In this document: positions 27,546-34,753 of the stretch, one piece after another
Layout of the letters: every line of letters starts with the position of its first letter
Numbering within the stretch: position 1 is the first letter of the stretch
Origin: Rhizobium mongolense subsp. loessense
Lineage (GTDB): Bacteria > Pseudomonadota > Alphaproteobacteria > Rhizobiales > Rhizobiaceae
DNA length: 64,000 nucleotides
Assembly: GCF_900099775.1 (NCBI RefSeq)
Contig: NZ_FMTM01000005.1
Coordinates: 310,001-374,000 of the forward strand
Direction: 5' to 3'
The notes under the pieces: generated by a model
Seen by the model: only the letters and a program-made list of their open reading frames with translations
Database searches by the model: none
Told to the model about the DNA's origin: nothing
Program-made: the position numbers and the translations under genes

Positions 27546-28742
27546 TCAGCCCGGTTGCGACAGGATCGTTGCGACGCGCTGGGCGAGGCTCACGCGTTCG
27601 CCCTCTTCGGCCCCCGCATCCTCCGGCAGAAGGTCGCGGATCGGCGAGGAAGGCCCCTCGTTAAGCGCCGTCAGTGCCACCATGCCGGCCGCGATCGAGG
27701 CGATCTCTTCGCGCATGGCGCTGTCGGTGCCCGTCGTCGTCTTCGCCTTGGAAATGCTATCGGAAACGGCTGCACTGCGTGCGCGAACTTCTTCGGCAAG
27801 GCGGGCGGCGACCGCTGCTGAATCAAGTTCGGAAGCTGGAGATTCTTCCTGCATCAGTTCCTCCCCTTTGGTTTCGACCGTTGCTAGACCCGCATCGCGA
27901 AGCGCGCGGTTTGCCTTGCGCAGGCCGGCATTGAGCGACTTCAATTGCTCCTTGAGCTTGGCGATTTCCTGCTGGCGGCGGCCGAGGAGCGTTTCCTTGT
28001 CGGAAGCGGCAGCGGTCTCACGCGCGGATTTGTCTTCCAGGCGGATCACCAAATGCTCCTGCTGCGTCAGCTTCTGCTCGGCATCCTTGGCCCGGTTCTG
28101 CAGAAGATTGACGTCCTGGCGCAACGTGTCGCGTTCGTCGCGCAGCGCGTTGGCACGGGATTTTAGACTTTCCATCTCAGTTTCGCGCGCCGCCATGTCG
28201 ATTTTGAGGTTGTCCGCCTGCTCGGCGAGCTTGTTGAGGCGCCTGCGCAGCGTCTCGATCTCGCTTTCCTTTGCAGAAGTCGCCTGTTCGGCAATGTGCA
28301 GGCTCGTCTTCAACTGGCTGATATAGTTTTCGTCCTTGCGCAGGCGGGAGCGCATTTCGGCAGCCTCGACGTTCAGATCGGCGATCTGTGCCTGCAATGC
28401 GCCGAGTTCGGACGACAAGCGGCCAGCATCGAGCGCAAGGGAATCATGGCGAAGCTGCAGGGACAGGGATTTTTCGCGCTCGCGTATCAGGTCCTGTGCC
28501 GTTCTGGCATTCTCCGCAGCGTAGAGCGCTCGTACCATGTCCTTCTGCGCCCGTACCTCCTGCGGGGTGAGGGGCATTGTCGCCTTCATGCGGTTTTCCG
28601 TATACCAGACGATGCGGCGATGGATCGCAGGAGAGATCAGGAAGACGAGGAACGCCGCCGTCAGGAAACCCAGTCCGAACAGAAGAGCATATTCGATCAC
28701 GGCGCGGCCACTGCTTAGAGGTTTGATTTGCGTCAGCGCCAC
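27546..28742 (-). CDS. Membrane-anchored long coiled-coil protein of unknown function
   Basis: The 398-residue protein has an N-terminal transmembrane helix (about 14-36, LLFGLGFLTAAFLVFLISPA) followed by a basic stretch and then about 230 residues of nearly continuous coiled coil (about 70-290) with regular Leu/Ala heptads. The Ala/Glu-rich C terminus (about 290-398) has low complexity. It should be tethered to the inner membrane with a long rod in the cytoplasm. I know of similar rhizobial hypotheticals without function. The architecture suits a scaffold, but nothing more can be said. Confidence 0.82.
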   Translation of the reverse strand: MALTQIKPLSSGRAVIEYALLFGLGFLTAAFLVFLISPAIHRRIVWYTENRMKATMPLTPQEVRAQKDMVRALYAAENARTAQDLIREREKSLSLQLRHDSLALDAGRLSSELGALQAQIADLNVEAAEMRSRLRKDENYISQLKTSLHIAEQATSAKESEIETLRRRLNKLAEQADNLKIDMAARETEMESLKSRANALRDERDTLRQDVNLLQNRAKDAEQKLTQQEHLVIRLEDKSARETAAASDKETLLGRRQQEIAKLKEQLKSLNAGLRKANRALRDAGLATVETKGEELMQEESPASELDSAAVAARLAEEVRARSAAVSDSISKAKTTTGTDSAMREEIASIAAGMVALTALNEGPSSPIRDLLPEDAGAEEGERVSLAQRVATILSQPG

Positions 28743-28787
28743 TGATTAAAGCACGCGCTGCGCCTAGAGCAAGTGGCGGATAGGTGA

Positions 28788-28808
28788 CGGCGGGCAAGAA
28801 TCCCGCCG
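28788..28808. terminator. Hairpin downstream of eipA, weak terminator candidate
   Basis: A 7-bp stem (CGGCGGG / CCCGCCG) with a 7-base loop lies just past the eipA stop on the minus strand. No T-tract follows on that strand. Confidence 0.4.
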
Positions 28809-28821
28809 CCGGATCGTGAGC

Positions 28822-29418
28822 TTAAAAGGGGTTCCAGGTCGGACCGGGCGTGATTTTCAGATAGCCGACGTTGATGCCGAGGCGGGCGCCGACGCCGGTG
28901 CGGATCGGAACGACAAGAACATTGTTGTTCTTGAGCAGCGTCATGCCAAAGCCGGCAATGACGAAGGCCTGGCCGCTGACACCGCCGAAGCGGGCATAAA
29001 TGCTGTCGATCGAAGGCAGGTCGTAGACCAGCATCATGACGCGCGTACCCTGGCCGCCGTAGTCGATGCCGAGGGACGGTCCCTGCCAGTAGAGCGAATG
29101 TGCGCCGGCGTTCTTGGTGTTGAGCTGGCCTTCTCCGTAGGTCAGGCCGGCGATGAAAGCGCCGGACCCTTCCTGTCCCAAAACGTAACCGTTGGGCAGA
29201 CCGTATTTTTGAAAGGCTGCTTCAACTACCTTTGCCAGACCCCCGCTGGTCGATCCGAAAAAGGAATGGCCAGCGTCGACGATCTCCTGCATGGTGTACT
29301 GGTTGCTGTTGGCCTGCTGTGCTGCCGCCTGCTGCGGGGAGAGCACAAATGCTGCAATGGTCAGCGCGACGAAGAGTCGGCAAAAGCCCATAAATCTTCC
29401 GGGGGATTGAAGGCGCAT
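28822..29418 (-). CDS. eipA: Periplasmic envelope-integrity protein EipA (DUF1134)
   Basis: The 198-residue secreted protein has a signal peptide (about 8-34, ending AAAQQA) and a DUF1134 domain to the C terminus. It shows the characteristic GSTSGGLAKVVEAAFQKYG and GPSLGIDYGGQGTR segments. The Brucella homologue EipA is a soluble periplasmic beta-barrel needed for envelope-stress resistance, and its expression is reported to be activated by CtrA. Here the gene is divergent from chpT, and the gap between them holds a CtrA-like site (29490-29505), which fits that regulation. Confidence 0.85.
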   Translation of the reverse strand: MRLQSPGRFMGFCRLFVALTIAAFVLSPQQAAAQQANSNQYTMQEIVDAGHSFFGSTSGGLAKVVEAAFQKYGLPNGYVLGQEGSGAFIAGLTYGEGQLNTKNAGAHSLYWQGPSLGIDYGGQGTRVMMLVYDLPSIDSIYARFGGVSGQAFVIAGFGMTLLKNNNVLVVPIRTGVGARLGINVGYLKITPGPTWNPF

Positions 29419-29489
29419 GGTGTCATCCGTTCATCATGGTCGGTTCGATGAGCCGTTTCCGGCAGTGGATGCATTTTGCGCGGATCGTC

Positions 29490-29505
29490 TTAACAATCGG
29501 TTTAC
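29490..29505. promoter_or_regulatory. Candidate CtrA binding site between eipA and chpT
   Basis: TTAA-N7-TTTAC differs by one base from the CtrA consensus TTAA-N7-TTAAC. It lies 72 bases upstream of eipA and 100 upstream of chpT, so it could act on either gene. It is predicted by eye only. Confidence 0.45.
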
Positions 29506-29604
29506 CAAATATGGTGTCATTATGGCGACGAGTACGGCGCAAACTTCGTGCAATTTTGATCAGGCATGATAGGCGGGATGAAATTTTGCCGCCTTTAGGA
29601 GACG

Positions 29605-30255
29605 ATGATGTCCAAGAACCCCAATCTTACATTGACCGGCCCGGATCTGGCCGCGCTACTTTGCAGCCGTGTTTGCCATGACGTCATCTCGCCCGTCGGC
29701 GCGATCAACAACGGTCTCGAGCTGCTGGACGAAGGCGGCGCCGATTCGGACGCCATGGACCTCATCCGCACGAGTGCGCTCAATGCCTCGGTTCGCCTGA
29801 AATTTGCACGTCTCGCATTTGGCGCCTCCGGTTCGGTCGGCGCTTCGATCGATACCGGTGAGGCAGAGCGCGCAGCCAAGGATTTCGCAGCTGCCGAAAA
29901 GAAGACTGAGGTTACCTGGAACGGGCCGCGCGCCATCGTCGCGAAAAACCGGGTCAAGCTGCTGCTCAATCTCTTCCTGGTTGCCTATTCCTCGATCCCG
30001 CGCGGCGGCTCGCTGGAAGTGACGCTTGAGAATCCGGAGTTCGACGCGAAGTTCAAGATCGTCGCCAAGGGCAAGCTGATGCGCCTGCCGGCGAAGTTCG
30101 TGGAAATCACATCCGGCCAAGTCGAGGAGGCGATCGATGCGCATTCGATCCAACCTTACTACACAGTCCTGCTTGCCGAAGAGTGCGGCATGGAGCTCGG
30201 CCACAGCGCGACGGGCGAAGAAATTATCTTCACCGCGGAGTCGGTTATTGTCTAG
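29605..30255 (+). CDS. chpT: Histidine phosphotransferase ChpT
   Basis: ChpT carries phosphate from the hybrid kinase CckA to CtrA and CpdR in the alphaproteobacterial cell-cycle phosphorelay. The 216-residue protein has the dimerising helical hairpin at the N terminus with the phospho-acceptor His25 in SRVCHDVISPVGAINNGLEL. A degenerate ATPase-like domain (about 90-210) follows, as in known ChpT proteins. Two ATGs are adjacent (29605 and 29608) behind AGGAG. A receiver-domain gene follows on the same strand, and ctrA lies 0.6 kb further, in the opposite orientation. Confidence 0.88.
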   Translation: MMSKNPNLTLTGPDLAALLCSRVCHDVISPVGAINNGLELLDEGGADSDAMDLIRTSALNASVRLKFARLAFGASGSVGASIDTGEAERAAKDFAAAEKKTEVTWNGPRAIVAKNRVKLLLNLFLVAYSSIPRGGSLEVTLENPEFDAKFKIVAKGKLMRLPAKFVEITSGQVEEAIDAHSIQPYYTVLLAEECGMELGHSATGEEIIFTAESVIV

Positions 30256-30374
30256 CGTCATGGTTGCATCGTTGCGGCCTGGCACGTCCCAGGTAACACT
30301 TCCTTAGCCTAATGGACCTATTCTCAAGGACTGAGGAAGCGCCACTGGAGTAAAAGTGGAGCGAAGGAGTAGGC

Positions 30375-30737
30375 ATGCAGCGGTTCATGATCACTGATAG
30401 TTCGGATGTCGTCCGCAAAGTCGGAAAGCGTATCCTTTCCGAACTCGATTTCCTTGTCAGTGAGGCGTCCAATGCAAGCGAAGCGCTTTCGCGCTGCCAG
30501 GCCGAGCTTCCGGAATATATGATCGTCGATTCCGGCATGGACGGAGCGCTCGAACTGATTTCGGCCATCCGGGCGATGGAAGGCGGCAAGGACGTCAAGA
30601 TCTATTACTGCGTCATCGAGGCCGATCTCAAGAAGCTGATGATGGGCAAGCGGGCAGGGGCCACCGACTTCCTGCTGAAACCCTTCGACCGTAAGATCCT
30701 GACGGCCGTCTTCGGCAACCGCGCCATCGCCGCCTGA
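30375..30737 (+). CDS. Single-domain response regulator
   Basis: The 120-residue protein is a bare receiver domain. It has the acidic D8 pocket (MITDSSDVVRK), the phospho-acceptor D52 (MIVDSGMDG), and the Lys of FLLKPFDR (about 104-108). Without an output domain it must act by protein contact or as a phosphate shuttle. The gene follows chpT by 119 bases and ends in a strong terminator. The position beside chpT and ctrA suggests a part in the CckA-ChpT relay, but it is not an obvious CpdR or DivK. This last point is inference. Confidence 0.85.
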   Translation: MQRFMITDSSDVVRKVGKRILSELDFLVSEASNASEALSRCQAELPEYMIVDSGMDGALELISAIRAMEGGKDVKIYYCVIEADLKKLMMGKRAGATDFLLKPFDRKILTAVFGNRAIAA

Positions 30738-30760
30738 TTTCTTATATTCGTCAGGACCTG

Positions 30761-30788
30761 AGCCGCCTCCGGGCGGCTTTGTTTTTTT
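30761..30788 (+). terminator. Rho-independent terminator after the single-domain response regulator
   Basis: A 7-bp stem (AGCCGCC / GGCGGCT) with a TCCG tetraloop is followed by TTGTTTTTTT. Confidence 0.88.
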
Positions 30789-30804
30789 CTGCGCCATGCA
30801 TCGA

Positions 30805-30831
30805 AACGAAAAACCCCGCCGGAAAGGCGGG
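30805..30831 (-). terminator. Rho-independent terminator of ctrA
   Basis: A 6-bp stem (CCCGCC 30815-30820 / GGCGGG 30826-30831) with a 5-base loop is flanked, on the minus strand, by a downstream GGTTTTTCGTTT tract. It lies just beyond the ctrA stop. Confidence 0.75.
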
Positions 30832-30864
30832 ATATCTCATAATCGAAAGGGGAAATTCGGTGTC

Positions 30865-31566
30865 TCAGGCGGTTTCGGCGTATTCGGCGCCATCCGGCTC
30901 GCGCAGAACGTAGCCGCGGCCCCAGACGGTTTCGATGTAGTTTGCGCCGCCGGCAGCATTTGCGAGCTTCTTGCGCAGCTTGCAGATGAAGACGTCGATG
31001 ATCTTCAGTTCCGGCTCGTCCATACCGCCGTAAAGGTGGTTGAGGAACATTTCCTTGGTCAGCGTCGTGCCCTTGCGGAGCGAAAGCAGCTCCAGCATCT
31101 GGTATTCCTTGCCCGTCAGGTGAACACGCTGGCCGCCGACTTCAACAGTCTTGGCGTCGAGGTTCACGATCAACTCGCCGGTCATGATGACCGACTGGGC
31201 GTGACCCTTGGAACGGCGGACGATCGCGTGGATGCGAGCGACCAATTCGTCCTTGTGGAACGGCTTGGTCATGTAGTCGTCAGCGCCGAAGCCAAGGCCG
31301 CGGACCTTGTCTTCAATGCCTGCCATACCGGAGAGGATCAGGATTGGTGTCTTGACCTTGGACAGGCGGAGAGTGCGCAGCACTTCATATCCGGACATGT
31401 CTGGAAGGTTCAGATCGAGAAGGATGATGTCGTAATCATACAGTTTGCCGAGATCGACGCCTTCTTCACCGAGATCGGTGGTGTAGACGTTGAAGCTTTC
31501 GGATTTCAGCATCAGTTCGATGCTCTGCGCTGTCGCGCTGTCGTCTTCGATAAGTAGTACCCGCAT
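30865..31566 (-). CDS. ctrA: Cell-cycle master response regulator CtrA
   Basis: CtrA controls replication initiation, division, flagellar and envelope genes. The 233-residue product has a receiver domain with D51 (ILLDLNLPDMSG), the Lys of DDYMTKPFHKDEL, and an OmpR-type winged helix (about 125-230) with KGTTLTKEMFLNHLYGG. The sequence is nearly that of CtrA across Rhizobiales. I chose the ATG at 31566 with AAAGGGG in front. The upstream frame to 31677 is not conserved in character. The 440-base upstream region holds a TTAACCAT half-site and five GANTC methylation sites. Confidence 0.97.
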   Translation of the reverse strand: MRVLLIEDDSATAQSIELMLKSESFNVYTTDLGEEGVDLGKLYDYDIILLDLNLPDMSGYEVLRTLRLSKVKTPILILSGMAGIEDKVRGLGFGADDYMTKPFHKDELVARIHAIVRRSKGHAQSVIMTGELIVNLDAKTVEVGGQRVHLTGKEYQMLELLSLRKGTTLTKEMFLNHLYGGMDEPELKIIDVFICKLRKKLANAAGGANYIETVWGRGYVLREPDGAEYAETA

Positions 31567-31654
31567 TATTATCCCCTTTACCGCCGCCGAAAGGTGGTCT
31601 GGCCCCCTACGCGATACCGAATACTTCACTGCGTGATTTGGAAGCTGCCACGAA

Positions 31655-31662
31655 ATGGTTAA
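31655..31662 (-). promoter_or_regulatory. CtrA half-site TTAACCAT upstream of ctrA
   Basis: On the minus strand the octamer reads TTAACCAT, the CtrA half-site described in alphaproteobacteria. It lies about 90 bases upstream of the ctrA start codon, where it could serve autoregulation. It is predicted by eye. Confidence 0.5.
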
Positions 31663-31670
31663 CAAATTCT

Positions 31671-31800
31671 GATTCACTCTGGCAAGAGGTAACGAATTTA
31701 TTAAGCAATTTGTCCATTTCGCTGTTTTCCAATGAGAATCCGCAACGCCGATTCCTTAACTTTTACATTAAGAATGGCCGGTAAGCGATTCATTCGACTC
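31671..31800. promoter_or_regulatory. Cluster of five GANTC (CcrM methylation) sites upstream of ctrA
   Basis: GATTC 31671-31675, GAATC 31736-31740, GATTC 31750-31754, GATTC 31787-31791 and GACTC 31796-31800. By chance one site per about 256 bases is expected at even base composition. In Caulobacter the ctrA P1 promoter is controlled by methylation of a GANTC site, so the cluster is a likely methylation-sensitive control region. Confidence 0.65.
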
Positions 31801-32006
31801 ACCAATGAACAGGATCCGGAAATCGCGTAGTGATGTTTACCGACCCTTAAATCATCGGCACTATCATTAACGATGCCCGTAAACGAAAGGTTACCAGCGG
31901 TAGGTTTTTGTTAATACCGATGGAAATTTTTTTGGCAGACCGTTTCAAACCGGTGCGCAAGGGCATTTTTGTAGAGCCGGGATCTCGCATCACTGGAGTA
32001 ATGCGT

Positions 32007-32357
32007 ATGAAGTCGCGTGAGAGCCTAGTTCGCCTGAAGGAGTTTCAGGTGAACGAAAAACGACGTCAGCTGCAGCAGTTGCAGATGATGATGTCGGAAT
32101 TCGAACGAATGACGAAGGATCTGGAAAGTCAGATCGTCATCGAAGAGAAGAAGTCCGGCATTTCCGACCCGAATCACTTCGCCTACCCGACCTTCGCAAA
32201 GGCGGCGCGCCAGCGCGCCGACAATCTTCAGGTTTCCATCAAGGAATTGAAGATGCAGGAAGAGTCACTGGAGCAGGCGCTCGAGGAGATGCAGGCGGAA
32301 TATGCCCGCGCTACCGCGCTCGAAGAGCGGGATAGCGCCATTCGGGCCCGCGCCTGA
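32007..32357 (+). CDS. fliJ: FliJ-like flagellar export chaperone
   Basis: The 116-residue protein is almost entirely alpha-helical coiled coil with many Gln, Glu, Met and Lys. It has two long antiparallel helices (about 5-55 and 60-110), as expected for FliJ, the stalk protein that couples FliI ATPase to the export gate. The ATG at 32007 follows GGAG by 8 bases; an ATG at 32001 is too close to it. It is isolated from other flagellar genes and divergent from ctrA, so CtrA control is plausible. Identity rests on length, helical pattern and context rather than a sharp motif. Confidence 0.72.
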   Translation: MKSRESLVRLKEFQVNEKRRQLQQLQMMMSEFERMTKDLESQIVIEEKKSGISDPNHFAYPTFAKAARQRADNLQVSIKELKMQEESLEQALEEMQAEYARATALEERDSAIRARA

Positions 32358-32406
32358 TCGATTGGCAGCGGACGCCGGCTGCGGCGTCCCCGGGGATCGC
32401 CTGAAG

Positions 32407-32451
32407 AAGCCATGTATGACGGGCCGTAAGTCCGTCATACATGGCTTTTGG
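32407..32451 (+). terminator. Strong hairpin terminator after fliJ
   Basis: A 16-bp perfect stem (32407-32422 / 32432-32447) with a 9-base loop is followed by TTTTGG, with the last T's inside the stem. It separates fliJ from the convergent acetyltransferase gene. Confidence 0.82.
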
Positions 32452-32456
32452 TGTTC

Positions 32457-32735
32457 CTAATTCACCACGTCGCGCCATTCCTCGTGGCGCTGTGATTGCG
32501 CCTTGAAGAACGGGCAGAGCGCAAAGATCTTCCAGCCGCCCTTTCTCGCCTCTTCGACGGCGTGAAGCGCAAGCGCCTGGCCGACGCCTTTGCCGCGCAG
32601 GGCATCCGGCACCCCGGTGTGATCGATGATGACAAGCTTCGGCGACGTGCGGGAATAGCTCATCTCGGCTTCGTGTCCGTCGACCTTGGCTACATACCGC
32701 CCGCCCGACGCATTATCTTCGTTGCGAATATCCAT
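32457..32735 (-). CDS. Small GNAT-family acetyltransferase (YidJ/GtlE-type)
   Basis: The 92-residue protein is the minimal N-acetyltransferase fold. It has a beta-rich first half (GGRYVAKVDGHEAEMSYSR), the acetyl-CoA loop ALRGKGVGQALALHAVEEAR (about 44-63) and a final KIFALCPFFKAQ strand. Such short GNATs are widespread, and their substrates are mostly unknown. It is divergent from the PqiA-like gene and convergent with fliJ. Confidence 0.85.
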   Translation of the reverse strand: MDIRNEDNASGGRYVAKVDGHEAEMSYSRTSPKLVIIDHTGVPDALRGKGVGQALALHAVEEARKGGWKIFALCPFFKAQSQRHEEWRDVVN

Positions 32736-32842
32736 TGTATTTTCTCCGAAAGCCGATGTTGTTCAGGCAGACCGTGACATGGCGGCCATGCCATGCCAAG
32801 CCGGTGCAGGTGACGACACAGTGTTCAACCAAGGGGTATTCG

Positions 32843-33310
32843 ATGAGAAAACTGGTGGGAATCCGGCCGGTACTGCTTGCTGCGGCACCATTTTTCCTGG
32901 CGCTTGGGCTGGTGCTGCCGCTGATCCGATTCGAGAAACTCTACTTCTTCGACGAAACGCCGTCGCTGGTGGAGATCGTTGCTTCGCTGTGGAGAGGAGG
33001 GGATATCCCGCTCGCGCTGATCGTCGGGATCGTGTCAATCGTATTGCCGATGCTGAAGATCATCGGCATTGCCGCCGAGGCGACAGCTGCCGGCGGCGGG
33101 ACCGGCAGCTGGTTTTATCGTCACGCCGTACCGTATCTGTCCAAGTGGTCGATGATGGACGTATTACTGGTGGCGATCGTGGTTGCGGCGGCGAAGACCA
33201 CGGGCCTGGCGGATGCTTTTACCCAACCCGGACTCTGGTGCTATGCAGCGTCAACAATAATTTCGGGCCTTCTTCACTCCCTTCAGGGAAATGCGTCCGG
33301 CCCGAAATAA
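32843..33310 (+). CDS. PqiA-like (paraquat-inducible protein A) membrane protein, short form
   Basis: The 155-residue protein has four hydrophobic segments. It opens with a first helix in GIRPVLLAAAPFFLALGLVLPLIRF, followed by the IVLPMLKIIGI motif and the KWSMMDVLLVAIVVAAAK segment typical of the PqiA half-module. Full-length PqiA has two such modules and an accompanying pqiB, neither of which is present. I start it at the ATG at 32843, preceded by AAGGGG. Function is probably envelope lipid or stress related, by family only. Confidence 0.8.
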   Translation: MRKLVGIRPVLLAAAPFFLALGLVLPLIRFEKLYFFDETPSLVEIVASLWRGGDIPLALIVGIVSIVLPMLKIIGIAAEATAAGGGTGSWFYRHAVPYLSKWSMMDVLLVAIVVAAAKTTGLADAFTQPGLWCYAASTIISGLLHSLQGNASGPK

Positions 33311-33334
33311 ATGTGTTTGCCTGAGGCAGATGGT

Positions 33335-33610
33335 TCAGTGACGGTATTGCTGGATACGCGTCGTGCGCAGGCCGGCAAGGCCGTGACTGTTGATCGACGA
33401 CTGCCAGGACAGGAATTCTTCGACGGTGAGCGTGTAACGCTCGCAGGCTTCTTCCAAGCTCAACAGGCCACCACGCACCGCGGCGACAACCTCAGCCTTG
33501 CGACGGATAACCCAGCGCCGGGTATTCGGCGGCGGAAGATCCGCAATCGTCAGCGGGCTGCCATCGGGGCCGATGACATATTTTACTCGGGGACGTATCA
33601 TTTCGGTCAT
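33335..33610 (-). CDS. sciP: SciP, small CtrA inhibitory protein (DUF1153)
   Basis: The 91-residue helix-turn-helix protein has the DUF1153 signature: YVIGPDGSPLTIADLPPPNT followed by RRWVIRRKAEVVAAV and LSLEEACERYTLTVEEF. In Caulobacter SciP binds CtrA and blocks its transcription activation in G1. Start at the ATG at 33610 gives the usual length. It lies 1.8 kb from ctrA in this window. A GACTC site and a CtrA-like box precede it. It is convergent with the PqiA-like gene. Confidence 0.9.
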   Translation of the reverse strand: MTEMIRPRVKYVIGPDGSPLTIADLPPPNTRRWVIRRKAEVVAAVRGGLLSLEEACERYTLTVEEFLSWQSSINSHGLAGLRTTRIQQYRH

Positions 33611-34001
33611 TGGACTCTCTACACAACTCAAGACCACGCGGGCACTCTAGCTTGTCACATTTAAAAATTGCCTAAGCGCACAGTAAGACTTTGATAACAA
33701 CTTTAGCTGCCTCACTGCCCGCCACGGCGGGCCGCCCTGCGGTAGCGTCAATTTGTACCGTGGTGCATGGCTCCCATGCCGAATAAATATTACAGATATT
33801 TCGAAGACGCCTTTATAAGCGCTGCAACATCATGAATGGTCGCAAGACCTCGTTTCCGTTCTTCTCGCAGCATTAGTCAAAGATTGCCTCGACATACCTC
33901 ACGTCCCTACGACGCGGGGCATCGTTGCAGTCTTGCTGCCCGGCGCCGTTGCGCTTCCTTTGCGAGACCCGAACCGACGGCCCGCGGCTGAGGACAAGTC
34001 G
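33611..34001. other. 391-base gap between sciP and the LuxR-type gene
   Basis: This divergent promoter region has a GACTC at 33613-33617 and a CtrA-like box at 33661-33675 near sciP. It also has GC-rich short inverted repeats (CCCGCC/GGCGGG at about 33719-33731). No gene was found in it. Confidence 0.55.
33661..33675. promoter_or_regulatory. Candidate CtrA binding site upstream of sciP
   Basis: TTAA-N7-CTAA (on the minus strand TTAG-N7-TTAA) differs by one base from TTAA-N7-TTAA. It lies about 51 bases upstream of the sciP start, a position compatible with a promoter element. It is predicted by eye. Confidence 0.4.
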
Positions 34002-34748
34002 ATGACAAGACGTGAGCGCGCGGCCCGAAACTGCGCAGAGGGTAACGCTTTTCCGCTTTCCACCGCCGTTCGCACCGGCGAGCTCAATGCCGAATTGAAG
34101 CGCCGGCTGGAGGACATGACGAAAGCCGCAGGCTTCGACTATTACCTCCTCGTGGCCTTTCCGCGCGCCGACAGCACGACTTTTCTCGAAAATCGGGTTA
34201 TCAGCAACTGGCCGCAGAATCTTTCCAATCTCTACGACGAGGTCGATCTATTCTATTGCAGCCGGCTGGTGGGCGCACTGAAGCGGACGATCATGCCAGT
34301 TTTCTGCGATGCCAGCCCATTCGCCGGCGGCGCCGCTAATCAGGAGAATCGCCGGCTGACTGCGCTGTTCCAGATGCATGGACTGCAGAATACGATCGGC
34401 TTTTCGCTGCACGACGCTGACCTGAAGCAATACATATTCGCCTTCTCTGGCAGTCGTTCTGCGCTTTCGCGCGAGGAGGAGATGAGCCTTCTCTATGCCG
34501 CGATGGAAGCGCTCGACCGTTTCTGCAGAGAGAACCGCATCGACGGGAGGCCATCGGAAAAACTTACCCGCCGCGAGATCGAATGCTTGCGCTGGTCGGC
34601 GGCGGGCAAGAGCAGCGAAGAGATCGCAATCATTCTCGACCTCTCGCCGCATACGGTGGTCGGCTATCTCAAAGGCGCGATGCGCAAGCTCGATTCGGTA
34701 AACCGTATGCAAGCCGTCGCCCGCGCCTTCCGCTACAGGCTGCTGTAA
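34002..34748 (+). CDS. LuxR-type regulator with autoinducer-binding-like domain
   Basis: The 248-residue protein has an N-terminal domain of the LuxR/AHL-binding fold (about 30-165) and a C-terminal GerE/LuxR helix-turn-helix with LTRREIECLRWSAAGKSSEE. Of the residues usually conserved for acyl-homoserine lactone binding, the Gly of MHGLQNTIGFSLH is present. The Asp-Pro pair appears as Asp-Leu, and the Trp of the PFFW-type motif is Cys in PVFCD. No luxI-type synthase is nearby, so it is a solo regulator that may not bind AHLs. The ATG at 34002 follows GAGGA; an upstream TTG at 33933 lacks this. Confidence 0.82.
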   Translation: MTRRERAARNCAEGNAFPLSTAVRTGELNAELKRRLEDMTKAAGFDYYLLVAFPRADSTTFLENRVISNWPQNLSNLYDEVDLFYCSRLVGALKRTIMPVFCDASPFAGGAANQENRRLTALFQMHGLQNTIGFSLHDADLKQYIFAFSGSRSALSREEEMSLLYAAMEALDRFCRENRIDGRPSEKLTRREIECLRWSAAGKSSEEIAIILDLSPHTVVGYLKGAMRKLDSVNRMQAVARAFRYRLL

Positions 34749-34753
34749 GCCGC

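Larger units (their letters stand above)
31567..32006. other. 440-base ctrA-fliJ intergenic regulatory region
   Basis: This divergent promoter region is AT-richer than its surroundings, with several TTAA tetramers (31659, 31701, 31756, 31768, 31857, 31867). It contains a candidate CtrA half-site and a GANTC cluster, listed separately. No small gene was found. Confidence 0.7.

Noticed and set aside
30865..31677. Longer CtrA beginning at 31677
   Set aside because: The extra 37 residues are not CtrA-like, and AAAGGGG stands in front of the ATG at 31566.
31756..31771. TTAA-N8-TTAA as a full CtrA site upstream of ctrA
   Set aside because: Spacing is 8, not 7. I kept only the TTAACCAT half-site.
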